DNA of 64,000 nucleotides from Amaurobius ferox (Eukaryota; Arthropoda; Arachnida; Araneae; Amaurobiidae), in the NCBI GenBank assembly GCA_951213105.1, contig OX578140.1, positions 116,358,653 to 116,422,652 of the forward strand, written 5' to 3'. The translations under genes were made by a program, and so were the position numbers. The notes beneath the pieces are model-generated. The model ran no database searches, was not told where the DNA came from, and was given only the letters and a program-made list of their open reading frames with translations. Below are positions 34,756-45,484 of this stretch, piece after piece. Position 1 is the first letter of the stretch, and every line of letters starts with the position of its first letter.

Positions 34756-35445
34756 TCATGTCCAAAAGTTAAGCATAATTGCTGATTATGTGAAAATTTC
34801 AGGAAATTTACGTAGGAATAGAAGTAAACACGGTATGCGGATGTAATAGGGTTATAGAAGAAGAAAATAGAACAAAACAAGGATAATAAAGACTTTTATT
34901 ATCCAAAGAAAAGGGTTGAAAGAAAAATGGCCACAATACGAATGTCAACCTCAGTGAAACAGAATGATTAAAACAATGTGATGCTGCAGTTTAATGCGAT
35001 GTGTAAGAACCTCGGGTGGCCACGCATGCTGCGCAATGATTTTCCATACTTTCGACGAGGGTTTGGATGAGTTGTGTGCTCAAAGAGTTCCAAGCCTCAC
35101 AGAGAGCAGCCCGAACGGAGCTTGTTAGGTAGCGGAGTGTTGTAAGATGTCTCACGAGCATATCCCACACATGCTCTATTGGATTCAAATCAGGAGAGTT
35201 GGCAAGCTACTGCATATCTTCAGTTTGAAGGAAGTCGTCGACCAAAGTCGCATGATGAGGCGACGCGCTATAACCCATGAAGAGCACCTAGAAAAAATCG
35301 AACGGTAGGCTCAAATACTTCGTCTCTGTATCTTTGACCAATAACCGACCTCCTGTCAAAGATGTGGAGGTCTGTGAGGCCGTCCATCATGATGCCTGCC
35401 CAGACCACGACTCTCCCAAACGGAAAACTATGTCTTTCCGTGATT
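34755..35445 (-). mobile_element. Tc1-like transposon remnant, one end preserved
   Basis: The preserved terminus CTCATGTCCAAAAGTTAAGC at 34755 abuts TA, as expected for a TA-targeting element. The transposase remnant (34991-35440, minus) lies inside. The opposite TIR was not found, because the sequence changes character after about 35500. Confidence 0.6.
34991..35440 (-). pseudogene. Tc1-like transposase pseudogene, C-terminal half
   Basis: Minus-strand reading gives GRVVVWAGIMMDGLTDLHIF, DRRSVIGQRYRDEV and FEPTVRFF, a stop, then VLFMGYSASPHHATLVDDFL, QTEDMQ, a stop and LANSPDLNPIEHVWDMLVRH. It continues LTTLRYLTSSVRAALCEAWN to the end at 34991. Catalytic Glu of IEHVWD is at 35176-35174. The second catalytic block (normally DDNA.PH) reads GYSASPHH, so its Asp residues are lost. 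N-terminal DNA-binding region absent. Confidence 0.8.
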
Positions 35446-35537
35446 TTCCGGAGTAAAAACGCTTTGCACGTTCTCTCCAGATCGAGGTACGACGAGAATC
35501 AGTGTGCAGGCTTCAGTGTGCAGTCAGGCTTCAAGAA

Positions 35538-35720
35538 GGTTTCTCGGGGAAACAGAAAGCCAGTTTCTCGAACATTTGAAAAAAAAAAACGTTCCTTGTG
35601 GTATTGCAAAGAAGGTGCTTCGCTTTATTGACAAAAAAGTACTTCGTGGAATTGTAAAGACGATTTCTCGCGCATTTACAAAAAATGTTGTTCGTGGTAT
35701 TGCGCAGAAAAATATGTAAT
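35538..35720 (+). repeat. Four imperfect 48-bp repeats, open as 16-residue repeats
   Basis: Blocks begin at about 35541, 35591, 35641 and 35689, each reading roughly 'tTCGTGGTATTGcaAAGa' then 'TTTCTCGCgCATTTaCAAAAA'. The frame 35504-35719 stays open and gives repeating KKVLRGIVKTISRAFT-like units (others NVPCGIAKKVLRFIDK and NVVRGIAQKNM). These are basic and amphipathic. No start context or family is recognised. It could be a minisatellite that happens to be open. Confidence 0.55.
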
Positions 35721-35917
35721 TGACAAATCATTAACTAGATTACTACAGTTTTTATTATCATGAAGAGATTCAAAGAAATCCAAATTGAGGACTGAAAAGC
35801 TTTTTTGAATAAAGCAGGCAGAAGAAAAATCAAACAGATGACTAGCGATGATTAGAGAAAAAATAATTATTCATTTCTTGGTTCTTATACACTTTTGAAG
35901 TTATGTTAATGGGTACT
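35721..35917. other. Unannotated AT-rich stretch
   Basis: Nothing recognised. Confidence 0.25.
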
Positions 35918-36069
35918 TTAACCTTTCGCTTAAAGGTGGGACAGCGTCAATCCAAACGAAGAAGCTCTCAAAAAGACAGGTATTTACCATACCCTAACCT
36001 AAACAGTTAAATCTCCCTTCGCAGGCATTGGCATCCATGGCGCTGTCCCACTCGTAAGCAGAAGGTTAA
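35918..36069 (+). mobile_element. piggyBac-type MITE with TTAA target duplication
   Basis: TTAA at 35918-35921 and 36066-36069 flank a 144-bp element. Its ends are inverted repeats: CCTTTCGCTTAAAGGTGGG on the left, and CCTTCTGCTTACGAGTGGG when the right end is reverse-complemented. Both continue ACAGCG. TTAA duplication and CCYT ends are piggyBac hallmarks. A truncated sibling is at 4195-4320. Confidence 0.8.
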
Positions 36070-36109
36070 GACGCGTTAAGATCGACCTATGCAGGATAGT
36101 CCGCATTAG

Positions 36110-37255
36110 CAAAGAATTTGATAAATGTCCTATTTATTCAACCTCTCAATAGGATCCTTAAACTTAAAATCTGATGTAGGCAACACATGTTTTTCCTTAT
36201 ATAATGCAATGAATTTACTACTTTTAGAGTAAAAATAATAGATTATTTTTATAGTAGATATTTATATTCTTTCCAAGATATTGAATTTTCGTCAGTGAGT
36301 CGTCATTTTCATTCATTTAGCGTCATTTTTATCCATCTGGCGAGTTTTTCGTTAATTTAGTAACATTTTAAAAAGTCGCCAAGTTGGCGACATTCCACCA
36401 AATTCGTCGCCAAAATCTCGCCAAGCGTTATGGACGGAGAAATAAGTTATTCTTACAGCAGATAAATGACTATTGGCGTTCAAATACAAAAGTATTACTC
36501 AAATATCTTTTTTCATGAATGGAACGAGCTAGATCCACGAGAATGATGTCACCCAATTTATCGCATGGTGTTATATATGAAAAATGAATATGTTTCTCGA
36601 TAGGAAATATTTTTTTTTATGTTATATGATTTTTTGATAATGTCTTTTTAAAAATGTGCAATATCTCGAGAACGGTTCATGTAGCGTTCTAAAATTTATG
36701 TCAATCGTTTTGTAATGAAAAATTACATAAGAAATGTCTATTTGCGTAACTTTATTAGAGGTTTTGATTTTTTGACGATCTTTTCAAAATTTCACTCGAA
36801 AATTTAGGTGGGTTCTCACATTCGGTTGCGTATGAAAACAATAGGGTTCCAGTGTTTATGGATTGTAATTTTTGTCCCAAATTTCGTTCGAATCGGTCCA
36901 TTCGTTCGTCAGTTATCGTCTCCAGAGTCTTACTAACACACACACACACACACAGACATCACTTCAAAAATGTTCGATTCGTGATCACGGATGCTTGAAA
37001 CGTGCTCTCCCGTTGAAAACTCGAATTCGAATTTTCGACCCAGTCACAATACGTTCCTTATACATTATTGTATATAAGTAAAGTAAAAATTGTATTTTAT
37101 TGATAGGGTAGAATGTCACTGGAATTGATTTAGTTCGTGGTTTGAGCCCAGAAAGTAGAATTTAATATGACGAGATGATATTTAAATGCCTTCTCGAGTT
37201 AATACAATTTTTGGACACATTTGCACGCCGAGAGCTTTTGTTTACAAATAAAAAA
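36110..37255 (+). repeat. Dispersed repeat D/C (first part), split by family A
   Basis: 36120-36169 and 37087-37255 are collinear with 59950-60170 ('ccctatttattaaacttc', 'aataggatccttaa', 'tttattgatagggg', 'atgccttctcgagttaa'). A family A element interrupts it here. The repeat continues at 38313. Confidence 0.75.
36170..37086 (+). mobile_element. Family A element, full length, inside repeat D/C
   Basis: Starts TCTGATGTAGGCAACACATG and ends TAAGTAAAGTAA. Contains 'gtcgccaagttggcgacatt' (a palindromic core), 'gagaacggttcatg', a short (CA)n and the GAATTCGAATTTTCGACC block. The unoccupied site is at about 60000. Confidence 0.9.
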
Positions 37256-37259
37256 AAAA

Positions 37260-38312
37260 TCTGACGTGGGCAACACATGACTTTTCTTATATAATGCAAT
37301 GAATTTACTACTTTAACGGTTAAAAAAGTCTGATGTGGGCAGCACATGACTTTCCTTATATAATGTAACGAATTTACTACTTTTACAGTTTAAAAAAATG
37401 TTATTCTTACAGTAAATAGATACTTATATTCTTCCAAGATATTGAATTGTCTTCAATCAATCGTCATTTTCATTGATTTAGTGTCATTTTTATCCATTTG
37501 GCGAGATTTTCGTTAATTTAGCAACATTTAAAAATGTTGCCATGTTGGCGACATTCCGCTAAATTCCTCGCCAAAATCTAGCCAAGCGTTATGGATGGAG
37601 AAATAAGTTATTCTTACAGCGGATAAATGACTATTGGCGTTCAAATACAAAAGTATTACTCAAAGTATCTTTTCTCGTGAATGGAACGAGATAGATCCAC
37701 GAAAATGATGTCACCCATTTTATCGCATGGTATTACATATGAAAAGTGAGCATCTTTCTTAACAGTTAACATTTTTTCTTAATTTATGGGATTTTTTGAT
37801 AAATTTAATTGAAAAATGAGCAAGATCTCGAGAACGGTTCATGCTAGCGTTCTAAAGTTTATGTCAATCGTTTTCTAATGAAAAATTACATAAGAAATGT
37901 CTATTTATGTAACTTTATTAAAGGTTTTGAATTTTTGATGATTTCTTCAAAATTTTACTCGATAATTTAGCGGGGTTCTGAACATTCGATTCTGTTTTAA
38001 AACAATAGGCTTCCAGTATTCACGGATTGTGATTTTGTACCGAATTTCCTTCGAATCTCTCCATTCGTTCGTGAGATATCGTCTCCACAGACTCACTAAC
38101 ACACACACACGCACACACACATACACATACTTTCACACACACACACACTCACATACACATACTTTCGCACACACACACACAGACATCACTTTAAAAATGT
38201 TCGATTCGTGATCAGAGATGCTTGAAACGTGCTCTCCCGTCGAAAACTCGAATTCGAATTTTCGACCCCGTCACAATGCTTTCCTCATACATTATGTATA
38301 TAAGGAAAGTAA
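37260..38312 (+). mobile_element. Family A element with duplicated 5' end, inside repeat D/C
   Basis: TCTGACGTGGGCAACACATG at 37260 and TCTGATGTGGGCAGCACATG at 37329 give two consecutive 5' ends about 70 bp apart, followed by one full body. The body has three '(CA)n-atactttc' blocks and ends GGAAAGTAA at 38312. The empty site is at about 60172. From 37824 on it is part of the 2-kb tandem duplication. Confidence 0.9.
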
Positions 38313-39250
38313 TTATAAAAATCGACTCTGTTAGTATCTTGAACTCGCTGGGTAGAAGCACGTTGTCAGAACTTTAATATATACATTACGAATAAACTTT
38401 GAAATGATTAAATATATTTATAATTTGCTACTTATACAAACCGTGTTCATAAGTTTCATCCATTAGCCTCTCCTATGTATTCAAATACTGATTGGAAAGT
38501 AATCCCCAGGTTAAAATTAATCACGTTTTATTTAACGTAGTTTATTTATACACAAGGAAAAAAACGAAATTTCAATCACTTAGCCGAAAAAAATCTAAAA
38601 AGTTTAATCTTAGCTTTGAAATTATTTTAATTTTTTTTTTGTTTTATATCCACAAAAAAATGCGAAATATTCCTACCTGCAAGGTGTTTAAAACTCTCTT
38701 GACAAAAAAGGAATATTCTCGAACCCGACATTTTTAATTTAGTTTCTCTTTTGCCTTATTTCATTAAAAGTACTTATTAAACTTTTTCTTATTTTCTTTC
38801 TCCCCTGTGTCCAGTCAGAATTTTTTTCTCATATTTTAATCTCTTTACATTGATTTGATGTGCCTCGTTTTTTCCATTAATTGCAATTAAATTGCACAGA
38901 CGATCATCATTACTTTAACCTAAAAGCAAAAAAAAAAAAAAAAATACTTTTGTGGGACTCGGGTATTGACTATCTATTTAATTCAGTTTTTTTTCTCCTT
39001 TTATTTATTCTATTTAATTCATTTTCAAATGCGCTTATCATGGGAACTATAACCTCACTATAATATAGAGATCTAGTTCATTAGATTCAGTTAAAATACA
39101 ATGTAGAAAAATCTAACTCTTGTTGCTAGAAATAGCAATGGACGTTTACAATAAGATTCATTACACATAAATTTCACATCTTACATAATAAATGTGTGTG
39201 AGACTGTCTGTGTTTCTGTACAGTCCGTAGGGGTAAATTCAAGCATCGTA
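38313..39250 (+). repeat. Repeat D/C (second part, C)
   Basis: Continues the interrupted D/C copy ('aaaaatcgactctgttagta', 'atgtattcaaatactgattg', 'ccacaaaaaaatgcgaaata', 'ctttctcccctgtgtccagt'). Collinear with 60175-61160. A more diverged version of the last part is in 27190-27600 and 53560-53960. The 81-codon open frame at 38492 is repeated in unit 2 but disrupted in the 60-kb copy, so it is not called a gene. Confidence 0.7.
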
Positions 39251-39802
39251 GGGACATGAAATTTGACACACATTTATTTTGGGAATCGGGAAAGTGCACC
39301 CTCGGCGTTATTGTCATTTTAATTTCGAATTAGTTGTTAGTTATTTTGTGTTTTGGTATTTTCACATAACGAATCCTTAGCGATCGAAAATGTTATCACA
39401 CTTGAATTTCGCCCTTGATACCATCAGAAAGATAAAAAAACGCTCTTTTTAATGATGTTTAAATAACATCCATATATCTGATATATATCAGATATTATCT
39501 GAAATATATCAGATTATCTGATATATCTTATTATCTGAAATATGGTCGCATCCAAAAAAGTAATATTAGCACAATTCTATAATTTGGATAGAGGTCCTGT
39601 ATATATCGTGGAATTCTAACAATTTTTTTTCAATTTCGTAAATCATTTAAATTTTGGTGATTTATTAAGTGATCTCATCAAGTGATCGCAAAACAAGTAA
39701 CACATCTTCCGTGAAAAACTTCGCGTTCGACTTTGCTATCAGGAGATAAAACTGCACATTTTAGTCATTCCTTTGGATCGAAATACCAGTAAGTTTATTT
39801 TT
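39178..39802 (+). mobile_element. Possible Helitron-like element, 3'-truncated by the duplication junction
   Basis: Starts near TCTTACATAATAAATGTGTG followed by 'agactgtctgtgtttctg'. Carries a strong palindromic patch around 39477 (ATATCTGATATATATCAG). The second copy runs from 41182 and may end near a CCGTG...CACGG hairpin at 42087-42103. Class uncertain. Confidence 0.3.
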
Positions 39803-39806
39803 ATAT

Positions 39807-40316
39807 GATCTCGAGAACGGTTCATGCTAGCGTTCTAAAGTTTATGTCAATCGTTTTCTAATGAAAAATTACATAAGAAATGTCTATTTATGTAACTTTA
39901 TTAAAGGTTTTGAATTTTTGATGGTTTTTTCAAAATTTTACTCGATAGTTTAGCGGGGTTCTGAACATTCGATTCTGTTTTAAGACAATAGGCTTCCAGT
40001 ATTCACGGATTGTGATTTTTGTACCAAATTTCCTTCGAATCTCTCCATTCGTTCGTGAGATATCGTCTCCACAGACTCACTGACACACACACACGCACAC
40101 ACACATACACATACTTTCACACACACACACGCACGCACACACACACACACACTCATATACACATACTTTCGCACACACACACACAGACATCACTTTGAAA
40201 ATGTTCGATTCGTGATCAGAGATGCTTGAAACGTGCTCTCCCGTCGAAAACTCGAATTCGAATTTTCGACCCCGTCACAATGCTTTCCTTATAAATTATG
40301 TATATAAGGAAAGTAA
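39807..40316 (+). mobile_element. Family A element, 5'-truncated by duplication
   Basis: 3' half only, ending GGAAAGTAA at 40316. Its body is nearly identical to 37824-38312 apart from a longer (CA)n region. Confidence 0.85.
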
Positions 40317-41250
40317 TTATAAAAATCGACTCTGTTAGTATCTTGAACTCGCTGGGTAGAAGCACGTTGTCAGAACTTAAATATATACATTACGAATAAA
40401 CTTTGAAATGATTAAATATATTTATAATTTGCTACTTATACAAACCGTGTTCATAAGTTTCATCCATTAGCCTCTCCTATGTATTCAAATACTGATTGGA
40501 AAGTAATCCCCAGGTTAAAATTAATTACGTTTTATTTAACGTAGTTTATTTATACACAAGGAAAAAAACGAAATTTCAATCACTTAGCCGGAAAAAATCT
40601 AAAAAGTTTAATCTTAGCTTTGAAATTATTTTAATTTTTTTTTTGTTTTATATCCACAAAAAAATGCGAAATATTCCTACCTGCAAGGTGATTAAAACTC
40701 TCTTGACAAAAAAGGAATATTCTCGAACCCGACATTTTTAATTTAGTTTCTCTTTTGCCTTATTTCATTAAAAGTACTTATTAAACTTTTTCTTATTTTC
40801 TTTCTCCCCTGTGTCCAGTCAGAATTTTTTTCTCATTTTTTAATCTCTTTACATTGATTTGATGTGCCTCGTTTTTCCATTAATTGCAATTAAATTGCAC
40901 AGACGATCATCATTACTTTAACCTAAAAGCAAAAAAAAAAAATACTTTTGTGGGACTCGGGTATTGACTATCTATTTAATTCAGTTTTTTTTTCTCCTTT
41001 TATTTATTCTATTTAATTCATTTTCAAATGCGCTTATGAACGCATCATGGGAATTATACCTCACTATAATATAGAGATCTAGTTCATTAGATTCAATTAA
41101 AATATAATGTAGAAAAATCTAACTCATGTTGCTAGAGATAGCAATGGACGTTTACAATAAGATTCATTACACATAAATTTCACATCTTACATAATAAATG
41201 TGTGTGAGACTGTCTGTGTTTCTGTACAGTGCGTAGGGGTAAATCCAAGC
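40317..41250 (+). repeat. Repeat C, duplicated copy
   Basis: Same content as 38313-39250 within the second tandem unit. Confidence 0.75.
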
Positions 41251-41816
41251 ATCGTAGGGACATGAAATTTGACACACATTTATTTTGGGAATCGGGAAAG
41301 TGCACCCTCGGCGTTATTGTCATTTTAATTTCGAATTAGTTGTTAGTTATTTTGTGTTTTGGTATTTTCACATAACGAATCCTTAGCGATCGAAAATGTT
41401 ATTACACTTGAATTTCGCTCTTGATACCATCAGAAAGATAAAAAAACGTTCTTTTTAACAATGTTTAAATAACATCCATATATCTAATATATATCAGATA
41501 TTATCTGAAATATATCAGATTATCTGATATATCTGATATATCTTATTATCTGAAATATGGTCGCATCCAAAAAAGTAATATTAGCACAGTTCTATAATTT
41601 GGATAGAGGTCCTGTATATATCTTGGAATTCTAACATTTTTTTTCAATTTCGTAAGTCATTTAAATTTTGGTGATTTATTAAGTGATCTCATCAAGTGAT
41701 CGCAAAACAAGTAACACATCTTCCGTGAAAAACTCCGCTTTCGACTTTGCTATCAGGAGATAAAACTGCACATTTTAGTTATTCCTTTGGATCGAAATAC
41801 CAGTAAGTTTATTTTT

Positions 41817-42621
41817 CATGTTGAAAATCAGTGCCAAAATTCGCTTTGTCACGATAAACCTTAATTTTTAATTACAGCAGATGGCGTTCTTAGAATAGCA
41901 ATTTTCCATACTTTTATCTTATGAACTGGGACGGATTACCTGTCGTTACCCAGGTTCTAAATAAGCCCACACTACGTAAATAATACAGATACAAAAAAAC
42001 ACCATTCGATTTCCAAATCGTCAGTTTTGTTCCAGAATCCTTCCAGCGCTCTTTTTTCCCCCATGAGCAATCATGCCAATGTAACACCGTGGGCGTAGCA
42101 CGGCTTAAATAAATTCCTTTAATATGCTCTCAATAAGCGCATTGAAAAGGATATTTAAAATAGTAAAAATAAAAAGCAGTTTATTTCAGCTTGAAAAGTA
42201 AGATTTTCGTTTCTTAGTTTAGTTAACGTTTTTTAGAAAATTTAGTGCAAAAGTTATATTTTTGTATCCCGCCATTTTTTGAAACGGAAGTTCGCAGCTT
42301 ATAGTTGATTAAAAAAAAATTCTTTCATCAGATTTAAGAAATTGATTTCAAAGCCGTAAGATAAAATATAATTTTATGTGCTATTTTCAAAAGTGCACAT
42401 CGGCCTATTTAACACAAATATTTAGAACGCAATTATAATACTGAAAGGCTTCTATATCCCAAATTTCAAAACGTTATCTTTAGAATCCATGAAATCAGAA
42501 AATCGAAAATAAAATTTCACTCAAAGTCTGAGATGTCATTCGAACAAACACCTGAGAAAAATATCGATATTTGGATTATAATTCGACCGAATTTCAGCGT
42601 TAAATATTCTTATACTTCGAT
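41817..42621. other. Unannotated stretch after the tandem duplication
   Basis: Continues the element begun at 41182, perhaps to the CCGTGGGCGTAGCACGG hairpin (42087-42103). No gene recognised. The remainder to 42621 is AT-rich with nothing seen. Confidence 0.3.
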
Positions 42622-42820
42622 CCAGACCCACCCGAAAGTGTAAGGTATCTACTTGGACGTCCGGGACAGTGCCACCCAAGTTAGGCCGGAAACCCGTAGA
42701 GACGGCAGTCACAGGGACCGTATTCTTCTTCTCCTACTACCAACCTCTTAAAAGGAAGTCCGGACACACATATTGAAGGTGCTCATAATCCGCGTGAACA
42801 TGGAGACAGTTATACAAGAG
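42622..42820 (-). mobile_element. SINE, reverse orientation
   Basis: In reverse it shows 'cagacccacccgaaagtg', 'acgtccgggacagtgccacc', 'aagttaggccggaaaccc', 'accaacctcttaaaaggaag' and 'ccgcgtgaacatggagac', matching the body at 27930-28110 and the 10-kb copy. Head missing. Confidence 0.75.
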
Positions 42821-43344
42821 TAGATTTAAATAATAATAACTTTTTAACTAATTTCAGTTAAAAAAAATCTCGCCATATCGTATCGTCGGGTGCTTAAAGT
42901 ATCCCTACTTTCAATCTCGCCTCTGTTCACACTTTCTTTTTTTCGCTAAAGACGACAGACACTCACACAGAGTGAGAGAGAGAGAGAGAGTAGAGTACTT
43001 TTTATTATGTAAATACATCAAAATGAAAACATGTAAACACACTACAAATATTTTGTTCAATTTAAACGTTTCTAAAATTTCACTAATTATACTCATTCAA
43101 AGTATGTTGCAATTTAAACGGTATTTATTCCAGGATACTAAAGCTTAAACATAACCCATTTATCATTTTAAAACAAATAAGTGTTAACTGTGTCTCTAAC
43201 GATGATAAATGTTTTCGATACTTTTCCTGTGGATTGTACAAAGCAACAGAAACGCTTTTTATGTTTTATCTAATATTATCAGCTCCCAAGGAAGACTTCC
43301 TTTAATGTACCATTAAACGAGCAATTTAGTTCCAATATTAAAAA
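42821..43344. other. Unannotated stretch with short (GA)n
   Basis: (GA)n at about 42974-42990. Otherwise nothing recognised. Confidence 0.25.
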
Positions 43345-44125
43345 TCTGATGTGGGTAGCACATGACTTTCCCTGCAGACTTATATTCACGTTCTATTTAT
43401 TTAAATTAAATTTAATTCACTTTTAATTCAATTTTCGTTCTCATTTGAAAACTGGACTTATTTTCAAAAATGGCGCAGGAAAATAAGAAAAACTAGAATA
43501 TCTCGAGAACGGCCAGTTCTAGTGTAATGGGGTTGGTCTTATTATTTTCTTCGCTAAAAATTACGTATTAAACAAGCATTTAATGGCTATATTTGAGCAT
43601 ACGTAGTTCTTAAGTTTAGATTTTGATGACTTTTGCGGGTCATTTTGCAAAAAAAGGCAGGTTAATTTTTTCGAATTATACCAAAATCTAATCAGCACCA
43701 GGGTGGCCTACAAGCGACTTATCTACCAAATTTTGTGAAATTCGGTCCATTAGTTTTTCAGTTAGAGTGGATACAAGCTTTTGCGGGCCATTTCGCAAAA
43801 AAAGGCGGGTTCTTTTAACCCGAGTCATACCCAAAACTAATCAGCACCAGATTCGTGCACTCCAAATTTTATGAAATTCGGTCAATTAGTTTTTTAGTTA
43901 GAGTGGATACAAAATCTGCACAGACAGGCAGACAGACACACAGACAGACACACAGACACTCAGACAGACAGACACACAGACACACACACAGACGTCACGC
44001 TAAAAATAGTTTTTTCGTATTCTAGAGGTCTCGAAACGTGTAGATCCGTCGAAAACTCGAGTTGCGATTTTCGACATGATTCCAATACTTTCCCTATACA
44101 TTACCATGTATTGCAGGGAAAGTAA
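43345..44125 (+). mobile_element. Family B element, full length
   Basis: Starts TCTGATGTGGGTAGCACATG, then ACTTTCCCTGCAG. Body blocks are 'gagaacggccagttctagtg', 'aaacaagcatttaatggcta', 'gagcatacgtagttctta', two 'gcaaaaaaaggc.ggtt..tttt..gaat' modules, 'attagtttttcagttagagt' and a (CAGA)n tract. The tail is TCGAAAACTCGAG...GATTTTCGAC and ends TTGCAGGGAAAGTAA. Non-coding. The subfamily B ends differ from A but pair with each other. Confidence 0.85.
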
Positions 44126-44319
44126 AAAATCTAAAAATAACTGATCACGAAAACGAACTTCAAATTATGGATTAGCTCCAGTTTTCAAGATGCGGTGAAG
44201 ATTTCTCAGTGGGAATGCATGCTCTTCACTTTAACTTCCTAATACTTCCTTAAAGAAAGCAGGCAGAAGTAAATTGGGTAACTATAGTTATTTAGTTATA
44301 CTAATTTAGTTATACTAAT
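44126..44319. other. Unannotated spacer
   Basis: Nothing recognised. Confidence 0.25.
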
Positions 44320-44936
44320 TTATCTTAAGAACGACTAGTCCTAGTGTAATGGGGTTGGTACTATACTTCTCTTCGTTAAAAATTACGCATTAAACAAGCA
44401 TTTAATGGATATATTTGAGCATACGTAGCTTTTTAGTTTAGATTTTGGCAATTATTGCGGGCCATTCTACAAAAAAATGCAGGTTATTTTTTTCTGAATC
44501 GTACCAAAATCTAATCAGCACCAGGGTGACCTATACGTGACTCATCTACCGAATTTTGTGAAATTCGGTCCATTAGTTTTTCAGCTAGAGTGGATACAAA
44601 CTTTTCGGGCCATTTCGCAAAAAAAGGCGGGTTCTTTTATTCCGAATCGTACCCAAAACTAATCAGCACCAGCCCCGCCCACAAGTGACTTACCCACAAA
44701 ATTTTGTGAAATTCGGTCCATTAGTTTTTTAGTTAGAGCGGATACAAAATATGCACAGACAGACACACAGACACACAGACAGACACACAGACACACACAC
44801 AGACGTCACGCTAAAAATGGTTTTTTCGTATTCTAGAGGTCTCGAAACGTGTAGATCCGTCGAAAACTCGAGTTGTGATTTTCGGCATGATTCCAATACT
44901 TTCCCTGTACATTACCATGTATTGCAGGGAAAGTAA
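44320..44936 (+). mobile_element. Family B element, 5'-truncated
   Basis: Same order as the 43345 copy from 'aacgactagtcctagtgtaa' to GCAGGGAAAGTAA at 44936. Direct orientation, about 200 bp after that copy, roughly 90% identical. Confidence 0.8.
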
Positions 44937-45126
44937 AAAATAGCTACTTATCTTTAACTTCCAGTTCTTTTTTAACAAAATATAAAATTTTAAATAAATA
45001 GAGAACATGCATTGAGATCGGGTGTATGTTATGCATTCCGCTTAAAATTTTGAGCTGCAATTCTTAAGCAACTAAAGAACATTTTTTACTTAATAGGCTA
45101 ATATATCCACTCTAAAAAAATGATTT

Positions 45127-45455
45127 TTACTTTCCCTACAGTAAGTTGTAATGTATAGGGAAAGTATTGGAATCGTGTCGAAAATCGCAATTCGAGTTTT
45201 CGACACGATAATATAAAACACTTTCGGATATACATATTTTGGGACCGCTAGATTTCGAGAAAAATATTTTTAGCGTGACGTCTGTGTTTGTGTATGTGCA
45301 ATGTATGCTTCCATTCTAATTCACATTCAAAATAACAAAATTTCAAGAAAAATTTAGTAGATAAGTCACTTATGGGTGACCCTGATGCTGATTATATTTT
45401 GGTATGATTCGCGAAAACAGAACCTGCCTTTCTTTGCAAAAAGTTCTAAAAATTA
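45127..45455 (-). mobile_element. Family B element, 3' part
   Basis: Starts TTACTTTCCCTACAGTAAG. Continues 'gtcgaaaatcgcaattcgag', 'agcgtgacgtctgtgt' and 'aagtcacttatgggtgacc', to about 45455 where homology fades. Confidence 0.65.
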
Positions 45456-45484
45456 TGTCATACATTTTGTATTATTTAAAATTA

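Larger units (their letters stand above)
37824..39802 (+). repeat. 2-kb tandem duplication, unit 1
   Basis: From 'gatctcgagaacggttcatg' to 'accagtaagtttattttt'. Unit 2 follows at 39807 with about 97-98% identity by eye. It contains the 3' half of a family A element, repeat C, and a second repeat beginning at about 39180. Confidence 0.9.
39807..41816 (+). repeat. 2-kb tandem duplication, unit 2
   Basis: Direct head-to-tail repeat of 37824-39802, offset 1983 bp at the left end and 2004 bp after the longer (CA)n tract. Differences are scattered substitutions and small indels (for example 'gaacgca' added near 41038). The left edge cuts through a family A element, so this copy of the element (39807-40316) lacks its 5' half. 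Confidence 0.9.

Noticed and set aside
38492..40741. Two identical 81-codon frames (38492 and 40496)
   Set aside because: They are copies within the 2-kb duplication of repeat C. The 60-kb copy of the repeat breaks the frame.
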